From a bacterium (GTDB lineage Bacteria > Desulfobacterota > JAPLJL01), in assembly GCA_028713675.1 (NCBI GenBank), contig JAQTNV010000005.1, forward strand, positions 1 through 64,000: a stretch of DNA of 64,000 nucleotides, in the 5' to 3' direction. The notes under the pieces were generated by a model, which had not been told where the DNA came from, did not search any database, and was given only the letters and a program-made list of their open reading frames with translations. Made by a program: the position numbers and the translations under genes. Every line of letters starts with the position of its first letter. Positions within the stretch are counted from its first letter, which is position 1. Positions 8,152 through 16,515 of the stretch are shown piece after piece.

Positions 8152-8975
8152 TTTATCCTCAAAGGCATAATGTCCAGGTTCAATCCTCCGAGCAGCGGAT
8201 TGATCAGAAACCTCCAGGAAGTATATAACAACAGGGCAAGCATTATGTCCAGAATCGGGATCCAGAGGAAAAACTTCCAGGTCGCCCGGCGGTAGCCTTG
8301 GCTTCGGCCCCAGTCCGCGCTTTTATCCCAGAGCAGGGCCAGAAGAAAAATCAATCCGAACCAGCCGAGGAAATTGGACAGCGGGATCGTGAAAATGCAG
8401 AAGGTATTCTCCGTCAGCCAGGTCCAGGAGTGCATCGCGGGATGCGAGGCCAGGGGATCCATCCAGAGATCGATATTCACGGCCAGGGCGGACCCGGCCA
8501 AAGCGTTCCAAACGCGTCTTTTCGGACCGAACAGGACTTCAACAATATAGATGCAGGAATAGGCGAAGATGAACCAACCCGTGCACACCGCGACCGGGAC
8601 TTCCCCCAGCCAGAGGATTCCCATGTTCGAAAAGTAATAGGTCGGGGGCACCAGCCCGAATCGTCCGGAAAGGATCAGGATATTTTCCAGAATCCCGGTA
8701 AACAGAAATGATCCGAAAAGAACAAGCATGGTTTGCCAGAGCCCCCGCGTCCGGAAGCAGTGGTAACAGCAGAGAAAACCGAAAATATACCCCCCCGGCT
8801 CCGACAGCACGGGAACAGGCCAGAGATACTCGGGCAGACCGGTTTCCTGCGGGACCCGAAGAAATTCCGGAACGAAGAAATGCAAATAAGAGCTGACTCC
8901 GATCGCAACCAGGAAAAACCCCAGGAGCCCCCAGAACAGCCGCTTTTCAAACTGCCGATCAGATTCCTTGATCAT
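8148..8975 (-). CDS. Polytopic membrane protein, divergent CruF/PF04240-like (copy A)
   Basis: 275 residues, first gene of the five-gene membrane operon. Same architecture as copy B, with a conserved GRFGLVPPTYYFSN block (about 104-117), DLWMDPLASH (169-178) and IPLSNFLGWF (197-206). These conserved acidic and Asn residues fall where the CruF-like protein has its own conserved Asp and Asn, suggesting an intramembrane active site. It is divergently transcribed from the envelope operon at 9127; the 151-base gap between them must hold both promoters. Function unknown. Confidence 0.72.
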   Translation of the reverse strand: MIKESDRQFEKRLFWGLLGFFLVAIGVSSYLHFFVPEFLRVPQETGLPEYLWPVPVLSEPGGYIFGFLCCYHCFRTRGLWQTMLVLFGSFLFTGILENILILSGRFGLVPPTYYFSNMGILWLGEVPVAVCTGWFIFAYSCIYIVEVLFGPKRRVWNALAGSALAVNIDLWMDPLASHPAMHSWTWLTENTFCIFTIPLSNFLGWFGLIFLLALLWDKSADWGRSQGYRRATWKFFLWIPILDIMLALLLYTSWRFLINPLLGGLNLDIMPLRIN

Positions 8976-9126
8976 TTGATAATTAATTTCACCCGCGTTT
9001 ATGGCCTACCATTATATTTAAATATTTGCGGTTTCCAATACCCGGGCCCGATGTGACGGACAACACTTGAGTAATGGAATATCAATCCGTTAATATTTTA
9101 TCGGGAATAATTGTCATCATAAGCCA

Positions 9127-10449
9127 ATGCGAAAAAGGATTTTTTTCTCAGTCTGCCTGGCGGCGCTGATCTGGTTCACCAACGGGCCTGCCCGGGCCTC
9201 GATGGCCTCCGAACTGGCCTACACCAAGGGGCTTTCACATGTCCAGGACAAAGAGTGGAACGAGGCCGTTTCCGAGTTCCGTGCGGTCAAGGAAAAAGAC
9301 ACGGAATGGGAGGATGCCCAGTATTACCTGGGGATGTGCTACAACCAGCTCAATCAATATGAAAAAGCTTCCCGGGTCCTGAAAAATCTCCTCCAGGCCA
9401 ACCCGGACCAGGCTGATGCCCGGCGGGAGCTTGCCTATACCCTTTCCCGGACGGGCAAAGAAGAGGAAGCCGGCCAGGAACTGGCCAAAGCCGGAGAGAC
9501 CGGGGCGGCCCCGCGTCCCGGGCGGGCCGGGAAATACGAAGTCGAGAAAGAAAGATTCATCCGGGCCCAGGCGGCCACCGGAACCCAATATGACTCCAAC
9601 GTCATCCTCGCTCCGAGCGACTCGACCCTTTCCCAGAATATTTCCAATGAATGGGGAGTCCGGCAGAACTTTCTCGGGTTCATCGAAGTTGCACCCTGGA
9701 TTCTCCCGGAGCTCCAGGTCGGGGGGAATTACACCTTTTTCCACAGTCTTAACATCGATTTCGGCAGGTTCATGGAAGACCAGAGCTACAAACCTTCCGA
9801 TTACAACCTTCAGGATCACCGCTTCGGGATTTTCGGGACCTACGGTTACGGCAAGTTTTTCTTCAATCTTCCCTATACCCTGGACATCATGCTCAAGGGC
9901 GGCGGGCTGGACCATTACTGGACCGGGAATTCCCTGTCCCCGAACGTGGTCTACCCGCTGACTTCTTCTCTTTACCTGAAGGGATATTTCCGGTTCCGCA
10001 ACGATAATTTCAACGGAAGCTCCGCCGATTCCCGCCGCAACCAGGACGCCAACAATGTCGCCTTCGGGGCCGAGCCTTCCCTTCTTTTTTCCGGCGGAAA
10101 GAATGGATACCTCACCCTCGCCTACTGGCTGGACATCAACCGGGCCGCGGGTTCGGACTGGGATTATGTCGGGAACCTGCTCAAGGCCGACATCAAATAT
10201 AAATTATTCTCCCATTTCATCTCTCTCGGCACCGCGCTCCAGTTCCGGAACTTCGGCAATGCCAACAGCCTGGGCAACGGCAACGATTCCCGGACGGACA
10301 AGGAATTCAACCTGGGGGCTGACCTCGGCCGGGAGGGAAAGATTTTCCAATATTCCCTGGGATTTTCCTACACGATTAATTCGTCCAACATAAAAATGTT
10401 TTCCTATCAAAGATTAATCGGTTCCCTGAATCTGGGTTTGAGCATTTAA
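9127..10449 (+). CDS. TPR-containing outer-membrane beta-barrel protein
   Basis: 440 residues. Signal peptide at residues 1-24 (cleavage after GPARA), then about three TPR-like helical repeats (residues 30-130: ELAYTKGLSHVQDKEWNEA, DAQYYLGMCYNQLNQYEKA, DARRELAYTLSRTGKEEEA). The C-terminal 300 residues show alternating aromatic/polar strand patterns and end in GSLNLGLSI. The order resembles Slam/DUF560-type proteins (TPR plus barrel), but the barrel is not recognisably that family. It ends 1 base before the FecR-domain gene, so the two are translationally linked. Inferred role: envelope assembly or export of the downstream proteins. Confidence 0.7.
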   Translation: MRKRIFFSVCLAALIWFTNGPARASMASELAYTKGLSHVQDKEWNEAVSEFRAVKEKDTEWEDAQYYLGMCYNQLNQYEKASRVLKNLLQANPDQADARRELAYTLSRTGKEEEAGQELAKAGETGAAPRPGRAGKYEVEKERFIRAQAATGTQYDSNVILAPSDSTLSQNISNEWGVRQNFLGFIEVAPWILPELQVGGNYTFFHSLNIDFGRFMEDQSYKPSDYNLQDHRFGIFGTYGYGKFFFNLPYTLDIMLKGGGLDHYWTGNSLSPNVVYPLTSSLYLKGYFRFRNDNFNGSSADSRRNQDANNVAFGAEPSLLFSGGKNGYLTLAYWLDINRAAGSDWDYVGNLLKADIKYKLFSHFISLGTALQFRNFGNANSLGNGNDSRTDKEFNLGADLGREGKIFQYSLGFSYTINSSNIKMFSYQRLIGSLNLGLSI

Positions 10450-10450
10450 G

Positions 10451-11395
10451 ATGAAGCGTCGGATCATCATAAGTTTTCTACTCTGCCTGGTGCTGTCGCT
10501 GGGTTCTCGGGCCCAGGTCCAGGCGGCGCCCTCTCCCATTGTCGGCAAAGCCGTCCAGGTGGAAGGAGAGGCGCTGGTATCCCATGACGGACAGGATAAA
10601 TTCGAGCCGCTCGCGGAAGGCAATCCGGTATTTTCCAACGACCAGATCAAAACCGGGGATGATTCGCGGGTGAAAATCCTTTTCCAGGACGATTCCATTA
10701 TCGTGGTGGGCCCGGAAAGCGTCTTTCAGATCAACGAGAACGTCTATTCCGCTTCCGGCCGGAACCGGCAATCCTCGTTCAAGCTCCTGACGGGAAAAAT
10801 CAGGGTTCTGGTCACCAAGCATCTCGCTGCTTCAGGCTCGAAGTTCGAGATCCAGACCACCACCGCGGTGACCGGGGTGCGGGGCACCCATTTCGCCATC
10901 GAAGCCAAGTCTGACGACGAAACCAACGTCTTCACCATTGAGGGCGAGTTAAATGTGCGTAACTCCCATAACGAGATCAGCGGTTCGGTTAATGTTTCCA
11001 GCAACATGATGACCCGGATCAAAACCGGACTGGCTCCTTCCTCCCCGGAACAGATCCCCGGCGAATTGATGAATAACCTGATGAAAAATCTGTCTCCCCA
11101 GTCAAAACGCATCCAGGCGGCCGGTCTGTCCAAACAGTGGCTGGAGCAGAGATCCGGGAAGAAAATCGAACCCGCCTCCCGGAAGGTTTTCGGCGCGATT
11201 TTCCGGACCGGGGAGCGGTCTTCATCCCGGGTGAGTGACCTCCCCCTGCCCAAGGGACCGGAAGGATGGCGGTCGGTGACCCCCTGGAACCCGGAGGTCG
11301 CTCTGCGGGCGCAATTCCCCACCAGTACCGTATATCTTCTTCTGCAGAATAATTCTTTCTGGAGATTTCTCGGTTCTTCCGGAATCCTATTTTAG
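10451..11395 (+). CDS. FecR-domain periplasmic protein
   Basis: 314 residues with a signal peptide (about 1-25, ending QVQAA). The FecR fold covers about residues 30-180: GKAVQVEGEALVSHDG, NDQIKTGDDSRVKILFQDDS, LLTGKIRVLVTK and the hallmark TTAVTGVRGTHFAIE followed by VFTIEGELNV. No DNA-binding or TonB-signalling partner (FecI/FecA) is nearby. Such stand-alone FecR proteins, often with OmpA/barrel partners, are common in Deltaproteobacteria and of unclear function. The C-terminal 120 residues are Pro/Ser-rich and not assignable. It is the middle gene of a three-gene envelope operon. Confidence 0.85.
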   Translation: MKRRIIISFLLCLVLSLGSRAQVQAAPSPIVGKAVQVEGEALVSHDGQDKFEPLAEGNPVFSNDQIKTGDDSRVKILFQDDSIIVVGPESVFQINENVYSASGRNRQSSFKLLTGKIRVLVTKHLAASGSKFEIQTTTAVTGVRGTHFAIEAKSDDETNVFTIEGELNVRNSHNEISGSVNVSSNMMTRIKTGLAPSSPEQIPGELMNNLMKNLSPQSKRIQAAGLSKQWLEQRSGKKIEPASRKVFGAIFRTGERSSSRVSDLPLPKGPEGWRSVTPWNPEVALRAQFPTSTVYLLLQNNSFWRFLGSSGILF

Positions 11396-11409
11396 GGTAG
11401 AGAACCAGT

Positions 11410-12444
11410 ATGATTAATAAAGCACGGTCAAATTTCAAAACGGCTCTTAAAACCGGGAAGGCTTTGGTCATACTGGCGCTCGCCCTGCTGGTCCTGGCCC
11501 CGGCTTGCGGGACCACGGAGCCGGAAGAAGGTCTCAGCTCCGTCTCCATTGGCTTTTCTCCCATGCAGTTCGGCCAGGGATTGGGGAATGTCTTTTCAAA
11601 ATTTCAGGACGCCTACAACCCCTACCCATCGGTGATCTCGGAAATGGTGGTTACGGTTACCTACCGGGATCCGGGTTTGAAAACAATCCGGAAGAAGATC
11701 CCCGGAAAAAACGTCTCCGGTTCCATGCGCATTTTTCTGGAGGTTCCTTCCGGCCCGGACCGCACCTTCCGGATCGAGGCTTATGACCGCGTCGGAAAAC
11801 TGATGTTCAGCGGCGAAACCACCGTGGATCTCTCCTCCGACCGGGTCGTAACCCCGGTTGACCTCACCTTGGCATTTTCCTGCCAGGGCACCGCTTGGGA
11901 TGCCGAGCGCGATACCCTGCCCCGGCTGGCGAAAAAAATAGGCCTGGACTCCCTGGGGCTGGGGTTTCTGGCAGGTCAGATAGATTTTGATATTACCGAA
12001 GAGTATGACCTGATCTCCCTGGCGCTGGTAAAAACCGCTACCGGGATTCGGATCATCGCGGATTTCAATGACACTTTGGACTCGGGGAACTTCTCCGGCG
12101 CCGTCCTCCTGGACACCGATAACAACATCAGCACGCCCGCCAATGGCAACGCCGTTTCCCAGCTCTTTGCCGGAATGCCCCTGGGGGCGGATTTTCTCGT
12201 CCTGATCCAGCCGGACGAAAACGCCGTTTTGATCGATCTCTCGACCTTCACCGGAATCCTGGCGGAACTGCCGGATGCCGGCTCAGCGGTTTCAATTGAC
12301 ATAAGAAACCAGAGGGCCACGATCGATGTCCCTCAGAATCTGACCGGAAATATCCCCGGAGTTGTGGGATTTTTCGGGATTTTTGGATCCGACGGCATTC
12401 CCACCGATCTCGCCCCTGACTGGGGCGTCTGCCTCTCCGAATAA
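11410..12444 (+). CDS. Lipoprotein of unknown function
   Basis: 344 residues. Type II signal peptide with a hydrophobic core VILALALLVLAPAC and lipobox Cys near residue 36. The mature part contains a beta-rich domain (about 55-155; VTVTYRDPGLKTIRKKIPG, GSMRIFLEVPSGPDRTFRIE) resembling Ig-like or carboxypeptidase-regulatory-like domains. A second region (about 175-340) contains DFNDTLDSGNFSGAVLLDTD. That fits a secreted-protein domain that reports small deviations, but it could not be named. It starts 14 bases after the FecR gene, so it is the third gene of the TPR-barrel operon. A substrate or partner of the barrel protein is possible. Confidence 0.7.
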   Translation: MINKARSNFKTALKTGKALVILALALLVLAPACGTTEPEEGLSSVSIGFSPMQFGQGLGNVFSKFQDAYNPYPSVISEMVVTVTYRDPGLKTIRKKIPGKNVSGSMRIFLEVPSGPDRTFRIEAYDRVGKLMFSGETTVDLSSDRVVTPVDLTLAFSCQGTAWDAERDTLPRLAKKIGLDSLGLGFLAGQIDFDITEEYDLISLALVKTATGIRIIADFNDTLDSGNFSGAVLLDTDNNISTPANGNAVSQLFAGMPLGADFLVLIQPDENAVLIDLSTFTGILAELPDAGSAVSIDIRNQRATIDVPQNLTGNIPGVVGFFGIFGSDGIPTDLAPDWGVCLSE

Positions 12445-12445
12445 A

Positions 12446-12690
12446 AAAGTTTCGAGTTTGAAGTTTCGGGTTTCTAGTTTTTCAAAACCAAAATAAATCA
12501 ACTAATTAATCACCGTTTCAAAATCCATTTGGATCATACAGCTCGTCTGGTTTAACTCGAAACCAGAAACCCGGAACATCCATTAGTTTCTAGTTTGTAG
12601 TTTCTGGTTTCTAGTTGTGTTTTTTTCGCTCTTTATTTCTTTTAACTCGAAACCAGAGACTCGAAACTCGAAACTGGTTTTAAACCTCTT
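12446..12690. repeat. Cluster of short inverted/direct repeats (GTTTCTGGTTTC family)
   Basis: Direct copies of TTTAACTCGAAACCAGA at 12551 and 12641, interleaved with inverted copies GTTTCGAGTTT, GTTTCTAGTTTGTAGTTTC and TGGTTTCTAGTT. The stretch can fold extensively and contains no plausible gene. It fills the gap between the lipoprotein and the acyl-CoA synthetase gene. Confidence 0.7.
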
Positions 12691-12723
12691 GAATCTTTGA
12701 CCGCCTGAATTAAAATTCACCCG

Positions 12724-14169
12724 ATGAAGTTTTCTGATCTCGACGCGGTTTTCCGCCCGAAAAGCGCGGCCCTGATCGGGGCCTCCCGCGATTCCAGGAA
12801 GTGGGGATTTAAAATCGGGCTCAATGTGATCGCCGAAAAATTCCGCGGCGATTTTTACCTCGTAAACCCCCGGGAAACCGAATTCCTCTCCCGCCGGGTT
12901 TATCCCAGTGTTCTGGATATTCCCGGCCCGGTCGAGCTGGCCATAATCGTCATCCCCGCCCCGCTCGTCCCGCCCGTGCTGAAAGAATGCGGGAAAAAAG
13001 GCGTTAAAGCCGCGGTGGTGATCACCTCCGGGTTCAGCGAGTTCTCCCCGGAAGGTGGAAAGCTGGAAACGGAAATCACCCGGATCGCCAATGATCACGG
13101 GATTATCCTGGTGGGACCCAATACCATGGGCATTTACTCCTCGGACGTGAAACTCCACGCCCTCATGGTTCCGGTGGCGCCGCTTCCCGGGAAAATATCC
13201 TTCGTCTCGCAGAGCGGAAACCTGGGGGTCCAGCTTCTGACCGAAAGCCTGGCCCACGAGGTGGGCTTCCAAAAGTTCGTTTCCAACGGCAATGAAGCCA
13301 TGCTGCACTCCGAATATTATCTCGAGTATTTCGGCGACGACCCCGAAACCCGGACGATCATGGTTTACCTGGAAGGTTTCAAGAATCCGACTCGTTTCCT
13401 GGAGATCGCCCGCCGGGTTTCCCGCAAAAAGCCGATTGTGCTTTTAAAGGGGGGCAAAACCGATTCCGGGGCGCGGGCCGCCCTTTCCCATACCGGGGCA
13501 ATGAGATCAGCGCGGGAAATCTCGAGCGCGATTTTCCGCCAGGCCGGGATCATCGAGGTGGATGACACCACCGAGCTTCTGGACGTCGCCAAGGGCTTCG
13601 AACGCCTGCCCCTGCCCCGAGGACCGAACGTGGGGATTATCACCGGGGGCGGCGGCTGGGGGGTAATCACCACTGATGCCTGCGAACTTCACGGGCTTCG
13701 GGTCCCGCCCCTGTCCGCCGGACTGACCGGGGAATTGCGGAAAATCATGCCGGATTTCTGGCCCGGAGGGAATCCCATCGACCTGGTTGCCACCGTCAAA
13801 AGTCCGGTCGTTCAGGCCAGTATTAAAAAGCTCGCAGCCGAGCCCTATATTGACGCCGTGATTGGCCTCGGGGTGGCCAACCGGGCCAGGGCTTTAACGG
13901 AAATTCCCGAAGCGGTCGCCCGTACCATGCCCCCGGAAATGCTCCGGGAAAAAACCCGGGCAATGGAAGAAGGAGACCGCCAGCTCGCCGAGTTGGTCCG
14001 CGATCTGATTGAGCACCACCGGAAGCCTATCATCGCGGTCAGCATATACCGAACCGGGTCGAAAGACAGGGAAATTTCCCCGATCGTTACCTATCCCACT
14101 CCAGAGAGAGCTGTCCGGGTCCTGGCCCGGATGTACCAGTACCGCCAACTCCAGCAGAAGAAAGACTGA
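12724..14169 (+). CDS. ADP-forming acyl-CoA synthetase alpha-subunit-like protein
   Basis: 481 residues containing the CoA-binding Rossmann domain (residues 1-125, RPKSAALIGASRDSRKWG) and two succinyl-CoA-ligase-like flavodoxin domains (about 130-300 and 300-470). Motifs are VSQSGNLG (about 161-168), the phosphohistidine-type loop ALSHTGAM with His256, and GIITGGGGWG (about 302-311). NDP-forming acetyl/acyl-CoA synthetases make ATP or GTP from acyl-CoA; the ATP-grasp beta subunit is fused or adjacent in most bacteria and is absent here and next door. It either pairs with a beta subunit elsewhere or works as a protein acyl-CoA ligase remnant. It lies just before the acyl-CoA dehydrogenase pair but is separated from it by an opposing gene. 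Confidence 0.85.
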   Translation: MKFSDLDAVFRPKSAALIGASRDSRKWGFKIGLNVIAEKFRGDFYLVNPRETEFLSRRVYPSVLDIPGPVELAIIVIPAPLVPPVLKECGKKGVKAAVVITSGFSEFSPEGGKLETEITRIANDHGIILVGPNTMGIYSSDVKLHALMVPVAPLPGKISFVSQSGNLGVQLLTESLAHEVGFQKFVSNGNEAMLHSEYYLEYFGDDPETRTIMVYLEGFKNPTRFLEIARRVSRKKPIVLLKGGKTDSGARAALSHTGAMRSAREISSAIFRQAGIIEVDDTTELLDVAKGFERLPLPRGPNVGIITGGGGWGVITTDACELHGLRVPPLSAGLTGELRKIMPDFWPGGNPIDLVATVKSPVVQASIKKLAAEPYIDAVIGLGVANRARALTEIPEAVARTMPPEMLREKTRAMEEGDRQLAELVRDLIEHHRKPIIAVSIYRTGSKDREISPIVTYPTPERAVRVLARMYQYRQLQQKKD

Positions 14170-14254
14170 AAGAGCGCACAGCTGCCCGCGCCGATGCAAT
14201 CTTATTATTAGGAAAATTCAGGAAAGCAGAGATGTTTTATCACCCTCTCCCTTC

Positions 14255-14275
14255 CCTCCCCCCTCAAGGGGGAGG
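14255..14275. terminator. Hairpin between convergent genes
   Basis: CCTCCCCC / GGGGGAGG stem (8 bp) with a 5-base loop between the stops of two convergent genes. It lacks a T-run on either strand and sits in a repeat-like pyrimidine/purine stretch, so terminator function is tentative. Confidence 0.4.
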
Positions 14276-14298
14276 AAAACTGGACAGGAAAGGGAAAA

Positions 14299-15030
14299 TT
14301 ATTTTGTTGGAAGACTAGCCGGTTCCTTGGCGCTTTCAACTGGAGCCATTTTATTTGATCCCGGCAGGGGTTCAATCGAATCTCTCACCGACTGCAGGGA
14401 CGCGATCAGCTTGTCAAAAAAGCTGATGTAGGCATCCTTTATATTCTGGGTCTGGGCATCAAAGATCGCCAGGATCTTGCCTTCCAAAGCCACGTAAGTG
14501 TGATATTCCTTGGCGTTAGGGAGCCGGAAAGCCTCAAGATATTTGCCAGTCCAGTCGGGGACCATGACGAACCGGAGTTTTTCCGAGTTGATGGAAACCC
14601 CCTTGCTGGCGTAAGTCTCTTGCATTTGTTCGGTGGATCGCCGGTTAATCAGGCGCAGGATCGGGGTTACCAGGTGGCGCAAGGAATAGGGCACGATGGT
14701 AACGTCGGCGAAATTAATATAGACAATCTTGGCTTCCGGATGGGCTTTGGCCACCCCAATCCCGGCGTCACTGATCCAGCCGATCAGGTCTTTATTGTTT
14801 TTTCGATCCGCGAACGAATAAATAATGATCCAGTCCTTATAATCATCGGTGCTTCCTTTTTTCCCATCAATGTCCTCAAAATCTAGGCTCTTGACCAGTT
14901 CCCCCACCCCGATTGTTTTGGCATTTTCAGACGATTCATTTTCGTGTTTATTCTTGGCCTGGCAAACTCCGGCAACAAAAAATAATAGCGCAATAATAGA
15001 AACCAGAATGGACCAAGTTTTGATTTTCAA
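14299..15030 (-). CDS. Exported thioredoxin-fold-like protein
   Basis: 243 residues. N-terminal signal peptide (hydrophobic 6-22, ending CQAKN). The mature region has a thioredoxin/AhpC-like layout: GVGELVKSLDFEDIDGKK, then DWIIIYSFADRKNN, a conserved hydrophobic strand KIVYINFADV and a C-terminal strand-helix (TYVALEGKILAIFDAQ). The CxxC expected of a redox thioredoxin is missing; YSFADRKN stands at that position, so it is not a disulfide enzyme. It starts at TTG (position 15030) after a close AAAGGGGGAG Shine-Dalgarno. Function unknown. It is divergent from the regulated acyl-CoA dehydrogenase operon. Confidence 0.6.
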   Translation of the reverse strand: MKIKTWSILVSIIALLFFVAGVCQAKNKHENESSENAKTIGVGELVKSLDFEDIDGKKGSTDDYKDWIIIYSFADRKNNKDLIGWISDAGIGVAKAHPEAKIVYINFADVTIVPYSLRHLVTPILRLINRRSTEQMQETYASKGVSINSEKLRFVMVPDWTGKYLEAFRLPNAKEYHTYVALEGKILAIFDAQTQNIKDAYISFFDKLIASLQSVRDSIEPLPGSNKMAPVESAKEPASLPTK

Positions 15031-15144
15031 GGCTCCCCCTTTGATATAGTATTTAATATTGAAGTAGGAATTAAATACCCTAAAAAAAAGAATATATCAA
15101 CAATTTAATTCCTGAAAATTTAAAATTTAATGTGAATAAATTTA

Positions 15145-15173
15145 TTGACAGTTACTATTTTTACATATATTAT
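15145..15173 (+). promoter_or_regulatory. Sigma-70 type promoter of the acyl-CoA dehydrogenase operon
   Basis: TTGACA at 15145-15150, 17-base spacer, TATTAT at 15168-15173. It is a near-consensus promoter immediately before a double operator, about 140 bases upstream of the ATG at 15314. Confidence 0.75.
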
Positions 15174-15174
15174 C

Positions 15175-15210
15175 TGACTGGTCAAATAAAAAGTTGGGCG
15201 ATTGGTCAAA
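15175..15210 (+). promoter_or_regulatory. Double operator (copy 1) of the probable TetR regulon
   Basis: Palindrome-like TGACTGGTCAAA at 15175-15186 followed by half-site TGGTCAAA at 15203-15210, with 24 bases between equivalent positions. The same two elements, same spacing and same orientation toward the gene occur at 57189-57225 and 63679-63715. It begins right after the -10 element, so a bound repressor would cover the transcription start. The cognate regulator is inferred to be the TetR protein at 57297-57956. Confidence 0.7.
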
Positions 15211-15313
15211 CTAGAAGGGATTCAGATGATTTTTCCTTTTAACTATTTAATATAACTGTAATTTTTACTTTATTGATTTATAGAAATTTCATATTATTTA
15301 AGGAGGAGTAACA

Positions 15314-16450
15314 ATGGACTTTGAATTTTCCAGCGAACAGGAAATGCTTCGCAATGAGTCCCGGAAATTTCTGGAAAAAAACTGTTCCCTGGAAAAGGTC
15401 CGCGAGGTTATGGAAGGCAAAAAGGGGTTCTCCCCGGAGATGTGGAAACAGGTAACCGAACTGGGTTGGACTGCTCTGGTTATTCCGGAAAATTACGGCG
15501 GGATCGGAATGACGCTGGTTGATCTGGTGGTGGTGATGGAAGAAATGGGGAGAGCGCTCTTTCCCTCTCCTTTTCTTTTTAACCTGATGGCCACCTTCGC
15601 GCTCCTGGAGGCGGGTTCAGAGGAACAGAAACAAAAATATCTTCCCGCGATCGCCAGCGGGGAATGCGTTTCCACTTTCGCTTTTGCCGAACCCGGTGAC
15701 CTGGTTGATATCCACGGGATTAACGCCGAGGCCAAACCCGACGGTGATGGATTTGTCCTGAACGGCACCAAGATGTTTGTCGGCTACGCGCATGCAGCCA
15801 AGCTGATAATCGCCCCTTTCCAGACATCGAAAACCGAAAAATCGGGTGACGGAATCACGCTCTTCCTGATAGATCCCCAGGACCCCGGAGTAAAAATCAC
15901 CATGCTCAAGGGGCTGGATCTGACCCGGAAAAACTGCGAAGTAACCTTTACCGATGTCAAAATGGGAAAAGAGAGAATCCTGGGAGGAAAAGACCAGGGC
16001 GGGCTGGTTTTCAAAAAGGTCCTAAATAAAGGCACTATCTCCCTCTGCGCCGAGATGATCGGAGGTGCCGAGGGAGTTTTCGCCAAGAGCGTCGAATATG
16101 CCAAGATCCGGGAGCAGTTCGGCCGGCCGATCGGGAGTTTCCAGGGAATCAAGCACCCGTTGGCGGAAACCTATGTCGAGATCGAGCTGGCCAAGGGACT
16201 CACCTACTATACCGCCTTGGCCCTGGAACAGGACCTGCCTGACGTGGATATCTCGGTTTCCCAGGCCAAGGCCGCGATCAGCGATACCTTCACCCGGGCG
16301 GGAATGGATTCCATCCTTATCCACGGGGGGGTCGGGTATACCTGGGAATGCGATGTCCACCTTTTCCTCCGCCGGGCCAAGTGGAGCGAGTATACCCTGG
16401 GTGACGCTACTTACCACCGGGAACGGATCGCGCAGCTTATGGGAATGTGA
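15314..16450 (+). CDS. Acyl-CoA dehydrogenase, small-type subunit
   Basis: 378 residues with the three acyl-CoA dehydrogenase domains: N-terminal helices (1-115), a beta-barrel (about 120-225, FAFAEPGD and GFVLNGTKMFVGYAHAA) and the C-terminal helical FAD domain (REQFGRPIGSFQGIKHPLAE near 262-281, IHGGVGYTWECDVHLFLRRA near 336-355). It oxidises acyl-CoA at the alpha-beta bond and passes electrons to Etf. The last block is of the FadE type found in heteromeric (alpha2-beta2) enzymes of steroid side-chain degradation rather than MCAD. The next gene codes for a second dehydrogenase 65 bases on, so a heteromeric enzyme is inferred. The start follows AAGGAGGAG. It is under the promoter at 15145 and the double operator. 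Confidence 0.92.
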   Translation: MDFEFSSEQEMLRNESRKFLEKNCSLEKVREVMEGKKGFSPEMWKQVTELGWTALVIPENYGGIGMTLVDLVVVMEEMGRALFPSPFLFNLMATFALLEAGSEEQKQKYLPAIASGECVSTFAFAEPGDLVDIHGINAEAKPDGDGFVLNGTKMFVGYAHAAKLIIAPFQTSKTEKSGDGITLFLIDPQDPGVKITMLKGLDLTRKNCEVTFTDVKMGKERILGGKDQGGLVFKKVLNKGTISLCAEMIGGAEGVFAKSVEYAKIREQFGRPIGSFQGIKHPLAETYVEIELAKGLTYYTALALEQDLPDVDISVSQAKAAISDTFTRAGMDSILIHGGVGYTWECDVHLFLRRAKWSEYTLGDATYHRERIAQLMGM

Positions 16451-16515
16451 AAAAAGAGCATAGAGCAAAGGGTATGGAATTTAACGATATGAGCTATTTG
16501 CCATAGGAGGTTGAG

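Noticed and set aside
5951-8975. A full carotenoid biosynthesis cluster
   Set aside because: No phytoene synthase, cyclase or ketolase accompanies the CruF-like genes, and the CrtI-like proteins lie 21 kb away in a catabolic operon, so a pigment pathway is not supported.
14255-14275. CCTCCCCC hairpin as a strong bidirectional terminator
   Set aside because: There is no T-run on either strand and the sequence resembles a dispersed repeat; kept only as a low-confidence feature.
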